Shown here piece by piece: positions 1 to 9,200 of a stretch of DNA of 64,000 nucleotides. The position numbers were made by a program, and so were the translations under genes. The notes under the pieces were generated by a model. The model was given only the letters and a program-made list of their open reading frames with translations. It was not told where the DNA came from and searched no databases. The first letter of the stretch is position 1; every line of letters begins with the position of its first letter. The DNA is taken from contig NC_083575.1 in the NCBI RefSeq assembly GCF_027579695.1, positions 30,979,382-31,043,381 of the forward strand, read 5' to 3'. The stretch comes from Neoarius graeffei. Taxonomy: Eukaryota; Chordata; Actinopteri; Siluriformes; Ariidae.

Positions 1-240
1 ACAAAGGGTATATAAAGTATTGAGATGAACTTTTGTTATTGACCAAATACTTATTTTCCACCATAATTTGCAAATAAATTATTTAAAAATCAGACAATGT
101 TATTTTCTGGATTTTTTTTTTCTCATTTTGTCTCTCATAGTTGAGGTATACCTATAATGAAAATTACAGGCCTCTCTCATCTTTTTAAGTGGGAGAACTT
201 GCACAATTGGTGACTGACTAAATACTTTTTTGCCCCACTG
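1..240. mobile_element. Tc1-like transposon end (partial)
   Basis: An AT-rich stretch ends in TTTTTTGCCCCACTG and is followed at once by TATA, as expected for a Tc1/mariner inverted repeat next to its TA target. The wording around AAATACTTATTTTCCACC and the CTCCCACTT block resembles a Tc1 family common in salmonids and other teleosts. No transposase is visible, because the element continues left of the window. It abuts the decayed gypsy remnant that follows. Confidence 0.7.
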
Positions 241-1830
241 TATATGGGCACAACCCCGTGGTGTCTTAGACGTCATTAAGGAAAATTGGAACGAGGGACC
301 TCCACAAAGCAAAAATGAAATTCAGTATGTTCTTGACCTGAGAGCAAAACTCCTGAGTCACATAACCCAGAAGAATTTGCTACAGGTGCAAAAATGTCAA
401 TCACACCTGTACAACAGAGGGACACAGCTAAATGAATTTGCACCGGGAGATAAAGTACTCATTTTGCTGCTCACGTCAAGCTCTAAATTATTTGCCAAGT
501 GGCAAGGTCACATGGCGAATTGGGGAAGTCAACTATGAGGTTAGGTGCATAATGCACTTCAAATATACCACCTCAATGTCCTGAAACTGTGGATAGAGCA
601 GGTTCCTGTGGGTTCTAGCAATGGTGGTTTCAGAGAGGGAGGAGCCAGAATCTGAGGCAAGTTTAAAAAGCCCAATTCATCCCAGTCCTCTGTGGAGACC
701 ACCTCTCACTGTCCCAGAGAGCACAGGTTGCCAGAGGAATTCACCATTGTGTTTACGCTTCTACCTGGGTGCACTCACCTCATAGAGCACCACAATGAAA
801 CTCCTCCAGGGGTGGTGGTACATCGCCACCTGTATCGGCTGCCTGAGCACAAACAAATGTGGTTGGGATGAACTCAAGACTGTGCTCGGCCTGGGGATAA
901 TCAAAGTCACACAGCAATTAAAGCAGCCCAGTGGTTTTGGTTCCCAAAACCAACAAGTAGGTCCAGTTCGATGTAGACTTTAGAAAGGTCAATGTGGTGT
1001 CTAAATTTGATGCATATCCAATGCCTCTCACTGATGAATTGCTCACTTTTATGTGACACTGGATTTGACTAAAGAATATTGGCAGGTACCCTTAATTCCA
1101 TTATCCTATGAAAAAAAAAATTGCCTTTTCCACTCAGTACAGTTTACAACAATCTGTCACCCTTCCATTTGTGTTATGTGGAGCCCCAGCAACGTGGATG
1201 ACTCATGGACAGAATCCTCACCCATATAGTGCATATGCTGTGACCTAATTGAAGGAGATCCTTATTTACAGTAAAGATTGGCAGCATCATTTACACAGTT
1301 ACAACATCTGAGGGCTGTCCTGAGGTCATTGTGATGCACAGGACTCACAGCAAACCCAAGGAAATGTGCAACTGGGCAAGTGAAAGTACAGTATCAGGGC
1401 TTCCACTTGGGTTATGGGAAGATTTATCCCCAAATTGATAAGACTGCAGCTACTGAGGCCTGCCCAAGACCAAAAAGGGGGTGAGGCAGTTCTTAGGGCT
1501 GGCTATCACAAAAGGTTTGTACCTAATTTTCAGATCTCACCAGCCCACTGACTGACCTCACTAAAAAGGGGGCACCAGATCTGGTTCAATGGATGGAGTT
1601 GTGCGAATGGGTTTTTGACCAGGATAAAGTGAATTTGTGTGGTGGCCTGCTGTTGCATTCACCTGACTTTTCTCTCCCTTTTGTCTTGCAGATCCTGCTG
1701 GGACGCCCTTTCACACTCTGTTCCGACCATGCCCCACTCCAGTGGCTCCACCGCGTGAAGGATGCCACCAAGTTAAGGTGGTCCACAGGCTGGGGGTGCA
1801 GATGATGGTGGCGGATTACCTATTCCGCGC
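241..1830 (+). pseudogene. Decayed Gmr1-like Ty3/gypsy pol remnant (IN, then RT, then RNase H)
   Basis: Degenerate plus-strand reading frames recall the element at 39.4-45.4 kb. The integrase C-terminal (GPY/F-like) region is at about 250-530, with FAPGDKVLILL followed by AKWQG. Reverse transcriptase follows at about 930-1290, including the LPFVLCGAPATW motif. An RNase H part at about 1700-1830 reads FTLCSDHAPLQWL and then ADYLFRA. Integrase lying upstream of reverse transcriptase is the Gmr1-type order, not the usual gypsy order. Many stops and frameshifts make it non-functional. Gag, protease and the 5' LTR are missing; the left border is the Tc1 end. Confidence 0.75.
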
Positions 1831-1890
1831 GGGGGTGGGAGTCAGCTGCTGGCTAGATAGCTCCTAGGCCTGAGCCGGGCAGTGGGGGTA

Positions 1891-2167
1891 TGTGGCAGCA
1901 GAGGTGTGATTGAGCGCTGGCTGTAGGCGGAGAAGAGTCAGGTAGAACCAGCAGGTAACGTGAGGAGTTTCACCTGGGTCTTACTGCTGCCATTTTATTT
2001 ATTTTTGTCTTGTGTTTTTGCAGAGATAAGCCAGTGTTTGTACATGTGTGTGTGTCGAGAGAGCAAAATAAAGTTGCTGAAAAGTGGACTTGCAATGGAA
2101 ATGCACCTTGAGTTGTCAAACCCGTTTCCCACTTCCTAATTTCTCCAAGAGCCTCAAGAGTGTTACA
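1891..2167 (+). repeat. 3' LTR of the decayed Gmr1-like remnant
   Basis: A 277-bp segment runs from TGTGGCAGCA to AGTGTTACA, giving TG...CA ends. It is preceded by a polypurine-like CAGTGGGGGTA and contains an AATAAA signal near 2066. It lies just after the RNase H tail in the same orientation. No partner LTR is in the window. Confidence 0.65.
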
Positions 2168-2339
2168 TTAACTTAAAACATTTGGATGTAAACTTTGGTC
2201 TTTAAAAAGTAACTTGATTAATTTTCTTGCATGTAGAGATGAAACAGTATGAAAATTTAGTATCACGATTATAGTGACCAAAATTATCCTGATTATCAAA
2301 ATTATCGTGGTACTGTTAAAATGTGCTGAAAATGTTCAG
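2168..2339. other. AT-rich spacer without a gene
   Basis: AT-rich DNA between the LTR and the DIRS left end. No open frame or RNA gene is seen. It includes short related phrases (CGATTATAGTGACC, ATTATCCTGATTATC) that suggest an old DNA-transposon remnant. Confidence 0.4.
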
Positions 2340-2357
2340 TTCTATTTCGTTTCTCCT

Positions 2358-2509
2358 GACCGCCAGAGGCGGTGCTTTCAGCACATGGATATCCATCACA
2401 CGAACGTGCAGGTCGAGTAATAGTAACAACAAAGTCACGTGTGACCTGGGTGACGTCACCCCGTGACCCCGGCATAAAAGACCGGTAAACCCAGGAAGTG
2501 ACCTCTTGC
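2358..2509 (+). repeat. DIRS left inverted terminal repeat
   Basis: This 152-bp stretch, from GACCGCCAGAGGCGGTGC to AAGTGACCTCTTG, is an almost perfect reverse complement of 8377-8529. It holds a TATA-like CATAAAAG near 2472 that may belong to the element promoter. The outermost 18 bp (2340-2357) differ from the right end, as in the split-end design of DIRS. Confidence 0.9.
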
Positions 2510-2660
2510 ATCTTCTTGCGTTTGCAGGTTGCGAGTTGGAATTTGGACAAAACGCGTGTTAGTTTCGTTACCCATAGGGTTGGGGCTGTGCTTACGCACC
2601 CTCCAAGAAACTGCGTTAAGTCCACCAATTCTTTTCTCTTGTCGCTATATTCGTTGATTT

Positions 2661-3640
2661 GTTACTCCGTTAAGCTGAGCGCTCTCGCTCGGTGGAGTTA
2701 GCTGATTAGCTCTCCGAGGCGTGTCCTCGCTGCTGGAGGCCGGCTTGTTTTCGTTCAGGTAAGCGGTTTTCATTCATTTAAATTAAAGCGGCGTTTCTCG
2801 CCGCTGTTATCAGTTCTGCGGCGCACGGCGCGTATCCTTGTTAATATTATCAACCGCTTTGTTTTGTGTAGCCTTGCCTCCGGCCTGCTCACGGGCCGGC
2901 TGTCTTGTGTGTTGTATTCGTATTGTTGTTACTCCGTTAAGCGGAGCGCTCTCGCTCGGTGGAGTTAGCTGACTAGCCCTCCGAGGCGGTGTTCTCGCCG
3001 CTGGAGGCCGGCTTGCTTCGTTCAGGTAAGTGGTTCATTCATTTAAATTAAAGCGGTGTTTCTCGCCGCTGTTTATCAGTTCTGTGGCGCACGGCGCCTA
3101 TCCTTGTTAATATTCCCGACCGCCTTATTTTGTGTAGCCTTGCCTCCGGCCTGCTCACGGGCCGGCTGTCTTGTGTGTTGTATTCGTATTGTTACTCCGT
3201 TAAGCTGAGCGCTCTCGCTCGGTGGAGTTAGCTGACTAGCCCTCCGAGGCGTGTCCTCGCCGCTGGAGGCCGGCTTGCTTTCGTTCAGGTAAGCGGTTTT
3301 CATTAAAGCGGTGTTTCTCGCCGCTGTTTATCAGTTCTGTGGCGCACGGCGCCTATCCTTGTTAATATTATCGACCGCCTTATTTTGTGTAGCCTTGTCT
3401 CCGGCCTGCTCACGGGCCGGCTGTCTTGGGTGCTGTATTCGTATTGTTTGTTACTCCATTAAGCTGAGCGCTCTCGCTCGGTGGAGTTAGCTGACTCGCC
3501 CTCCGAGGCGGTGTCCTCACCGCTGGAGGCCGGCTTGTTGTCGCTCAGGTAAGCGGTTTTCATTCATTTAAATTAAAGCGGTGTTTCTCGCCGCTGTGGC
3601 GCACGGCGCCTATCCTTGTTAATATTCCCGACCACGGGTG
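2661..3640 (+). repeat. About 260-bp tandem monomers upstream of DIRS gag
   Basis: Four head-to-tail units start at 2661, 2928, 3191 and 3450; the last is shortened. Each begins with TTACTCCGTTAAGC or a close variant and includes GCGCTCTCGCTCGGTGGAG, a GGAGGCCGGCTTG block, a CAGGTAAG or CAGGTAAGC string and CTCACGGGCCGG. Units 1 to 3 also contain TTTTGTGTAGCC. The array lies between the left inverted repeat and the gag-like start codon, where a promoter or long 5' leader would sit. The repeated GTAAG and TGTAG strings look like splice donor and acceptor sites; use as such is inference. Confidence 0.85.
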
Positions 3641-3745
3641 TGTTCGCCCGGTCGTTTTTCATTGCCGCCTGATTGTTTATTTTGGGATACTTACTTGGGG
3701 TGTTCTCGCCCTATTTTTTAAGTTCCCTTCTGCCAGCCAGGTGTC

Positions 3746-5278
3746 ATGGACCTATTCTCTCGCTGCGCCAACTGCCGGGCCCCCCTCGAGCCGGAGGACG
3801 GCCACCGCAAGTGCCCCTCGTGCCTGGGTATTGATCACCTGCGGCAGGGGCTGACGGACATGGCCTGCGCAGACTGCATGTGCCTGAGTGTGGCTGTGCG
3901 GACCGCCAGGCTGGCTCGGTTGGATCCTCCGTCTGACATCCCCCGGGCCTCGGGGGGACAGGACATGGTGCCGGCTGCAGCAGCGGGGCCCAGCAAGCGC
4001 CGTGGGGCTCCCCCACGCGTCTCCACTTCTAAGGCGAAAAAGAAGTGCTCGGACGATTTGGCTCGGAAGGTGGAGGTGATGTCCACCGAGCTGGAGGAGA
4101 TGAAGGCCCTGCTGGCGAATCTCCAGCCTCTGCCACAGGGCAGCAGTGTTCCCGCAGCCACCCCTTCCGCCTGGCAGCCCGACCGTTCACCAACACCACC
4201 GCTTCTGTCACCGGCCGTTGATGCACGCGGCCTGGATGAACTGTCGATCCGGGCGTCGGAGAGCTTTGACTGCGGTGGGTCTGTTGGCCACGACTCCACC
4301 TCTCCGGCCGGTTCCCAGGCCATCAGCCATGGCACCGCGGCAGCGTCGGAAGGTGGACGCTCATCCATCCAGCCAACGCTGAGGGCTGCATTGGCCCGTC
4401 TGGGGTTGGACACGCCCCCGGTGGCCCAGCATCAGAGCGCTTTCTTCAGAGGTTCTACACAGCCTTCCTCGTTGTCTGTTCCGCCCTCGGCCCCATACAT
4501 CGAGGAGTTACAGAGGTGTTGGGCGGACCCTAGACGCCTTTCCCACCTCCCTAGTGACTGCAGGGCCCTGGCAGCAATGCAGGACGCCCCTACCTACGGC
4601 CTCCAGCAGATGCCCAACATTGAGCCCTCCGTGGCTGCCCTCGTCCTTTCGCCCAACGAGGCTCTGCGGCCTGACGCCCGATGCCCCCGCACCCAATGCC
4701 GTGCGACCGACGACCTCATCGTGCGGGGATACGACACGGCGGCACGAATGGGTCGTATTGACAATTCCATGTCCCATCTGCTGCTGGCCCTCGCCCAGAC
4801 GCTGGAGGGGATGAGCGCGGCATCACGGGAGCTGTGCGACGCGGCTCTCCAGGCCTTTGCCTACTCGTCGCGGGAACTAGGCCGGCTGATGTCATATCTC
4901 ACCCTCGCCCGCCGGCAGATATGGCTGGCACAGTCCCCTCTGGCCGAGCCCGACCGCCGTGTGCTGCGCTCTCTCCCTGTTGTCCCCAGGGAGCTGTTTG
5001 GCGAGGCCGCTCAGCAAGCCCTGGACCGGAGTGCCCAAGTCGTCCAGGCGCGGCAGCAGTTCGCTGGCCTCCGCCAGGTCCACCGCCATGGCAATACTGC
5101 CCAGTCCTCCAGGGGGCCCACACCGACTCTGTCTCGGCCACGCACCCGCCAGGAGACCAGATGGGTTGATGACTTTCGTCGCCCCATCACCTCCCGGACC
5201 CGCGGTACCGCCCCCTACACCCAGTCCGCTCCTCGTCGCCCCCATGGTGACCGACGGGGGCGCTCTGGACGGCGCTGA
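3746..5278 (+). CDS. DIRS gag-like protein
   Basis: An open frame of 510 codons starts at the ATG following the tandem array. The N-terminus has paired cysteines (CANC at about residue 7, CPSC at about 24, then CADC and a further Cys near 42-46), a possible zinc-binding module. The middle is rich in Ser, Pro and Ala, and the C-terminus is rich in Arg, including GRSGRR at the very end, fitting nucleic-acid binding. Position and composition match the first ORF of vertebrate DIRS elements. It overlaps the RT frame by about 320 bp. The assignment rests mainly on context, since gag proteins are poorly conserved. Confidence 0.8.
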   Translation: MDLFSRCANCRAPLEPEDGHRKCPSCLGIDHLRQGLTDMACADCMCLSVAVRTARLARLDPPSDIPRASGGQDMVPAAAAGPSKRRGAPPRVSTSKAKKKCSDDLARKVEVMSTELEEMKALLANLQPLPQGSSVPAATPSAWQPDRSPTPPLLSPAVDARGLDELSIRASESFDCGGSVGHDSTSPAGSQAISHGTAAASEGGRSSIQPTLRAALARLGLDTPPVAQHQSAFFRGSTQPSSLSVPPSAPYIEELQRCWADPRRLSHLPSDCRALAAMQDAPTYGLQQMPNIEPSVAALVLSPNEALRPDARCPRTQCRATDDLIVRGYDTAARMGRIDNSMSHLLLALAQTLEGMSAASRELCDAALQAFAYSSRELGRLMSYLTLARRQIWLAQSPLAEPDRRVLRSLPVVPRELFGEAAQQALDRSAQVVQARQQFAGLRQVHRHGNTAQSSRGPTPTLSRPRTRQETRWVDDFRRPITSRTRGTAPYTQSAPRRPHGDRRGRSGRR

Positions 5279-7184
5279 CATCAGTGCGCCAGCGGTCGGC
5301 CGCTTTTCCAGCGAACAGCTCCAAAGCTGGAAAGCGTTGACCCCAGACCCCTGGGTGCTGGTGACCCTCACCGAGGGTTACCGCATCCAGTTCTGCCGCC
5401 GACCGCCGCGTTTTCATGGGGTCAAACACACCACCGTGAGCCATCCGGGGAAGTCCCTCGTCCTCCGGCAGGAAATCTCCACCCTCCTGGAGAAAGGAGC
5501 AATCTCTCCCGTCGACAGGCAGAGACAGCAAGGTGGGTTCTACTCCAGGTATTTTCTGGTTCCGAAGAAGGACGGCGGTATCCGCCCGATCCTCGACCTG
5601 AGGTCCCTCAACTCCCACTTGAAGACCATGAGATTCCGCATGCTGCGTACAGTGGATGTCTTACACCACATCCAGGCGGGCGACTGGTTTGCCACCATCG
5701 ACCTGAAAGACGCCTACTTCCATGTTCCCATTGCGCCACACCACAGGCAGTTCCTGCGGTTTGCCTTCGAGGGCCAGGCTTTCGAGTTCAATGTTCTGCC
5801 CTTTGGGATATCGCTGGCACCCCGTGTGTTCACCAGGTGTGTGGCAGCGGCATTGGCACCACTTCAGGCAAGGGGTTTGCGTGTCCTGCCTTACCTGGAC
5901 GACTGGCTCGTCTGTTCACGGTCAGCAGCCCAGGCCCGCACCGACATCGCGACTGTGCTCTCACATGTCGCAGAGCTGGGGCTCAGGGTGAATTACAAGA
6001 AGAGCTCGCTGGTGCCCAGCCAGGAGACGACTTTCTTGGGCATGCACCTGGATTCGAGGTCGTTGATGGCAACCCCCTCCCAGACCAGGATCCACAACAT
6101 CCGCCTGCTGCTTGGCCGCTTCGGACGGGGCAGGTCACTCGCCCTGAAGACCTTTCAGCGCCTGCTGGGCATGCTTACGGCAGCCTCCTCTCTGGTCCCG
6201 CTGGGACTCCTGGACTTACGCCCGCTTCAGAGGTGGCTCAACGGTCTCCACCTCCACCCGGTGCTGCACGGGCACAGGCTCGTGAAGGTGACGGATACTT
6301 TTTTCAGGCTCCTCCGTCCATGGAGGAGGAGGGCTTACCTTCTGCGGGGTGTTCCGCTGGCGGCTATCCCCTCCCGGAGGGAGGTCATCACCACGGATGC
6401 TTCCCTGGGAGGCTGGGGTGCAGTCTGGCAATGCCGGACCGTCAGAGGCTACTGGAGTCCAGGGCAGCGACAGCAGCACATCAACGTGCTGGAGCTACGG
6501 GCTGTGTTCCTCGGCCTACAGCACTTCCTCCCAGGCCTGGCCGGCAGACACGTTCTGGTGCGGACGGACAACGCTACAGTAGTGTACTACATCAACCACC
6601 AGGGAGGCACCAAGTCCCTCCAGTGCTTGGAAGTGGCCGGCCAACTTCTGCGGTGGGCCCATCGACATCTCTTGAGCCTGCGTGCCATGTACTTGCCAGG
6701 CACTGCCAACAGGGCAGCGGATCTGCTGTCCCGCCAGGACCCCGATCCCGGGGAATGGAGACTCAACCCAGCGGTGGTTCTCGCCATCTGGGAAAGTTTT
6801 GGCAGGGCAGAGGTGGACCTCTTTGCCTGCCAGGAGTCGACACACTGCCCTCTGTGGTTCAGCCTCCACGGCCCCAGCTCCCTGGGCCAGGATGCGCTGG
6901 CGCATGCTTGGCCGAGGCAACTGCTGTATGCCTTCCCCCCTCTGCCACTGATTGTGCCAACCCTACACAGGGTTGCGATGGACCACCACGGGCTGCTGCT
7001 TGTCGCCCCTCGGTGGCCGGGCCGAGTGTGGTTTCCCAAGTTGCTGCAACTTCTGAACGGCGACCCCTGGTGCCTGCCAGTGAGGACGGACCTGCTATCA
7101 CAGCTGGGAGGGCAGATCTGGCACCCGGATCCAGCCCGTCTGCAGCTCTGGGTGTGGCCGCTGAAGGGCCGGACCCCCTGCTAG
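4959..7184 (+). CDS. DIRS reverse transcriptase / RNase H with methyltransferase-like C-terminus
   Basis: An open frame of 741 codons. The first roughly 105 overlap gag, so the true start is uncertain and may use frameshifting or an internal start. Reverse transcriptase spans about residues 165-360, with FLVPKKDGGIRPILDLRSLN, ATIDLKDAYFHVPI, LPFGISLAPRVFT and the catalytic YLDD at about 311. RNase H spans about 475-595, with TTDASLGGWG, an ELRA glutamate, RTDNATVVYYIN and NRAADLLSR, so all acidic residues appear present. The last 130 residues (DLFACQ, then YAFPPLPLI and APRWP) resemble the Dam-like methyltransferase module reported in many DIRS elements, though a clear DPPY motif is not seen. 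Confidence 0.88.
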   Translation: MCCALSLLSPGSCLARPLSKPWTGVPKSSRRGSSSLASARSTAMAILPSPPGGPHRLCLGHAPARRPDGLMTFVAPSPPGPAVPPPTPSPLLVAPMVTDGGALDGADISAPAVGRFSSEQLQSWKALTPDPWVLVTLTEGYRIQFCRRPPRFHGVKHTTVSHPGKSLVLRQEISTLLEKGAISPVDRQRQQGGFYSRYFLVPKKDGGIRPILDLRSLNSHLKTMRFRMLRTVDVLHHIQAGDWFATIDLKDAYFHVPIAPHHRQFLRFAFEGQAFEFNVLPFGISLAPRVFTRCVAAALAPLQARGLRVLPYLDDWLVCSRSAAQARTDIATVLSHVAELGLRVNYKKSSLVPSQETTFLGMHLDSRSLMATPSQTRIHNIRLLLGRFGRGRSLALKTFQRLLGMLTAASSLVPLGLLDLRPLQRWLNGLHLHPVLHGHRLVKVTDTFFRLLRPWRRRAYLLRGVPLAAIPSRREVITTDASLGGWGAVWQCRTVRGYWSPGQRQQHINVLELRAVFLGLQHFLPGLAGRHVLVRTDNATVVYYINHQGGTKSLQCLEVAGQLLRWAHRHLLSLRAMYLPGTANRAADLLSRQDPDPGEWRLNPAVVLAIWESFGRAEVDLFACQESTHCPLWFSLHGPSSLGQDALAHAWPRQLLYAFPPLPLIVPTLHRVAMDHHGLLLVAPRWPGRVWFPKLLQLLNGDPWCLPVRTDLLSQLGGQIWHPDPARLQLWVWPLKGRTPC

Positions 7185-8197
7185 GTCTTTGTGAGCCGGC
7201 AGTGGTCAACACCATTGCAAGCTCTCGGGCACCCTCCACCAATGCCCTCTACGCCAACAGATGGAGGCTTTTCTCCAACTGGTGCTTAACTCGGGGGGAG
7301 GAGCCTACATGCTGCCCCCTGCCGACCATTCTACTGTTCCTCCAGTCTCTGTTTGATAAGGGTCTTACTCCTGCCACTATCAAGGTCTATGCAGCTGCCA
7401 TCTCTGCTCAGCATGCCAGAGTTGGGGGAAGGACCGTGGGGTCCCACCCCTTGGTGGCACGTTTCTTGAAGGGTGCTCTCCGGTTGAGACCCCCCCGACG
7501 GAGCCGGGTACCCACATGGGATCTTCACTTGGTGCTGCAGGCTCTCTGCGACGCACCGTTTGAGCCCCTGCTCACGGCAGACATTTCATGGCTCTCCCTG
7601 AAGACTGCTTTTCTTCTGGCCATTACATCGACAGGGCGCGTCGGGGAATTACACGCGCTGTCAGTCAGTGGGGAGTGCCTGCAGTGGCACTCCGGCGACA
7701 GTGGGGTCACTCTGTGGCCTAACCCCTCTTTCCTCCCGAAGACCCTCTCTGCTACCTTCGTCAACCAGCCCCTTAGCCTTGCGGCGTTCGAGGCGGATCA
7801 TGGTGAGAGGTCGGAACTTTTGTGCCCAGTTCGCGCCCTCAGGGTGTACGTGTCCCGTACAGAGGGCTTCCGTAGGAGTGACGCCCTGTTTCTGTGCCAC
7901 ACAGGGCCGAGGAGGGGTCTGGCGCTCTCTAAGCAGAGGCTATCCAAGTGGATAGTCGAGGCCATATTACATGCCTACAGGCACAGTGGCTCCCCGATTC
8001 TTCCGGCTGTCAGGGCGCACTCTGCACGGGGCGTGGTGGCCTCATGGGCATCACTGAAGGGCGTGCCCCTTTCAGACATATGCAGCGCAGCCTCCTGGGC
8101 TTCCAGCTGCACCTTCACCAGGTTTTACCGTCTTAATGTCGTCCCACATAATCCTGTGGCGACGGCTGTCATTCCAGGCCCGTCGCAGCAGCACTGA
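5837..8197 (+). CDS. DIRS tyrosine recombinase (functional part from about 7165)
   Basis: The frame is open for 786 codons, but its first half is merely an open frame beneath the RT. Recombinase-like sequence begins near 7165. A SAM-like N-terminal core (TNALYANRWRLFSNWC, LLFLQSL, TIKVYAAAIS) is followed by the catalytic domain: the first Arg in STGRVGELHAL, an H-x-x-R box in AHSARGVV, a Trp where many integrases have His (SWASSCTFTRFY), and the terminal Tyr. This R, HxxR, Tyr set is the signature of DIRS recombinases, which integrate circular DNA copies. How it is translated is unclear; it overlaps the RT stop by about 20 bp. It ends 43 bp before the internal complementary region. Confidence 0.88.
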   Translation: MCGSGIGTTSGKGFACPALPGRLARLFTVSSPGPHRHRDCALTCRRAGAQGELQEELAGAQPGDDFLGHAPGFEVVDGNPLPDQDPQHPPAAWPLRTGQVTRPEDLSAPAGHAYGSLLSGPAGTPGLTPASEVAQRSPPPPGAARAQAREGDGYFFQAPPSMEEEGLPSAGCSAGGYPLPEGGHHHGCFPGRLGCSLAMPDRQRLLESRAATAAHQRAGATGCVPRPTALPPRPGRQTRSGADGQRYSSVLHQPPGRHQVPPVLGSGRPTSAVGPSTSLEPACHVLARHCQQGSGSAVPPGPRSRGMETQPSGGSRHLGKFWQGRGGPLCLPGVDTLPSVVQPPRPQLPGPGCAGACLAEATAVCLPPSATDCANPTQGCDGPPRAAACRPSVAGPSVVSQVAATSERRPLVPASEDGPAITAGRADLAPGSSPSAALGVAAEGPDPLLGLCEPAVVNTIASSRAPSTNALYANRWRLFSNWCLTRGEEPTCCPLPTILLFLQSLFDKGLTPATIKVYAAAISAQHARVGGRTVGSHPLVARFLKGALRLRPPRRSRVPTWDLHLVLQALCDAPFEPLLTADISWLSLKTAFLLAITSTGRVGELHALSVSGECLQWHSGDSGVTLWPNPSFLPKTLSATFVNQPLSLAAFEADHGERSELLCPVRALRVYVSRTEGFRRSDALFLCHTGPRRGLALSKQRLSKWIVEAILHAYRHSGSPILPAVRAHSARGVVASWASLKGVPLSDICSAASWASSCTFTRFYRLNVVPHNPVATAVIPGPSQQH

Positions 8198-8239
8198 GTA
8201 CGGGTAGGCACTCCTCATGACCTGGTTGGTATTAGTCAT

Positions 8240-8340
8240 CCATGTGCTGAAAGCACCGCCTCTGGCGGTCAGGAGAAACGAAATAGAATGAGGGTTATGT
8301 ATATAACCGCGGTTCTATGAGTTTCGGATGACCGCCAGAG
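8240..8340 (+). repeat. DIRS internal complementary region
   Basis: Positions 8240-8288 are the reverse complement of the element's left end (2340-2388), and 8289-8340 the reverse complement of its right end (about 8520-8571). The two ends are thus joined head to tail in reverse, as in the DIRS replication model where this region templates circle closure. Seen directly by base matching. Confidence 0.9.
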
Positions 8341-8376
8341 CTTGGCAGTCACTCGGAGTGTACACGAGAAGATTTG

Positions 8377-8571
8377 CCAAGAGGTCACTTCCTGGGTTTA
8401 CCGGTCTTTTATGCCGGGGTCACGGGGTGACGTCACCCAGGTCACACGCGACTTTGTTGTTACTATTACTCGACCTGCACGTTCGTGTGATGGATATCCA
8501 TGTGCTGAAAGCACCGCCTCTGGCGGTCATCCGAAACTCATAGAACCGCGGTTATATACATAACCCTCGTT
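8377..8571 (-). repeat. DIRS right inverted terminal repeat
   Basis: 8377-8529 is the inverse of the left repeat 2358-2509. 8530-8571 is the right-only terminal part that matches the internal complementary region. The terminus reads CATAACCCTCGTT. Confidence 0.88.
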
Positions 8572-8760
8572 TTATATTGAAAACTACAAGTAAAATTAGC
8601 AGCACTATGCACCTTTTTGTTTGCATAGAGCTGTCATTAATGACTATTTTTCTATATATTAATCTATTGACTATTTTACCAATTAGTTGATAAATTAATC
8701 AGTTAGATTATCTTCCAAAAATCATTCAAGTTAATTTTAGGCCTATTTTATTTTTACTGA
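8572..8760. other. AT-rich spacer, no gene seen
   Basis: AT-rich DNA with phrases such as TTACCAATTAGTTGAT that recall old hAT-type fish repeats. No coding content. Confidence 0.35.
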
Positions 8761-9200
8761 TGTCACACCTGCGTGCCGTGGCGCATACATCAGTCGGACT
8801 CTTGGGCGCGCTCTGGACTGCGCACGCACCAAGCAGACTCTCACATGTGCACTGTTAACTATGCACACCTGTACAGGATTAAGGCACAGCAGCATGCCTA
8901 CATAAAGACTCTGAAAACACACACTCACTGCAAAGTATTGCACTACGTTATGTACACATTAGCAAGCCTTATTTCCTGTCTTGATCTCCTGGTTTCCTGA
9001 TTCTCATTCCTGTTCTGTGATTCTGCTTTTATCTGTGCCTTGGATAGTCTGTTTGTGCCTTGCCTGACCTCTTGCTTGTTCCCCGTTTATGATTTTCTGC
9101 TTGCTGATTTGGGTTGTTTGCCTGTTGTCACTTTTATAAATAAAGCTATCTTCTGCACTTACATCCGTCTCCAACCCCATCCCTGACCCCACTTCCTACA
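8761..9200 (+). repeat. Candidate solo LTR
   Basis: The segment starts TGTCACACCTGCG and ends CTTCCTACA, with a T/C-rich second half and an AATAAA signal near 9138, followed by about 55 bp. This layout fits a U3-R-U5 LTR on the plus strand. No matching target duplication is visible and no partner LTR is present, so the call is tentative. Confidence 0.4.

Larger units (their letters stand above)
2340..8571 (+). mobile_element. DIRS-type tyrosine-recombinase retrotransposon, apparently full length
   Basis: About 6.2 kb with every part of a DIRS element: inverted terminal repeats, an internal complementary region next to the right repeat, and three overlapping open frames (gag-like, RT/RNase H with a methyltransferase-like tail, tyrosine recombinase). 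DIRS elements are thought to insert as circles by recombination and so leave no target duplication; none is seen here. No internal stops break the three frames, so the copy may be young. It lies opposite to B3GALNT2, inside or beyond its intron 9. Boundaries were set by matching the internal complementary region to both ends. Confidence 0.9.

Noticed and set aside
2302..2628. Matching open frames at 2302-2628 (minus) and 8342-8563 (plus) sharing a protein segment
   Set aside because: Both translate the DIRS inverted terminal repeat; the similarity reflects the repeat, not a gene.
3835..4413. Long minus-strand open frames over the DIRS gag (also 4892-5371 and 6516-7242)
   Set aside because: They are GC-rich shadow frames opposite well-supported DIRS coding frames and lack recognisable domains.
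8761..9200. Confident LTR with partner
   Set aside because: No matching target duplication or second LTR was found, so it is listed only as a candidate.
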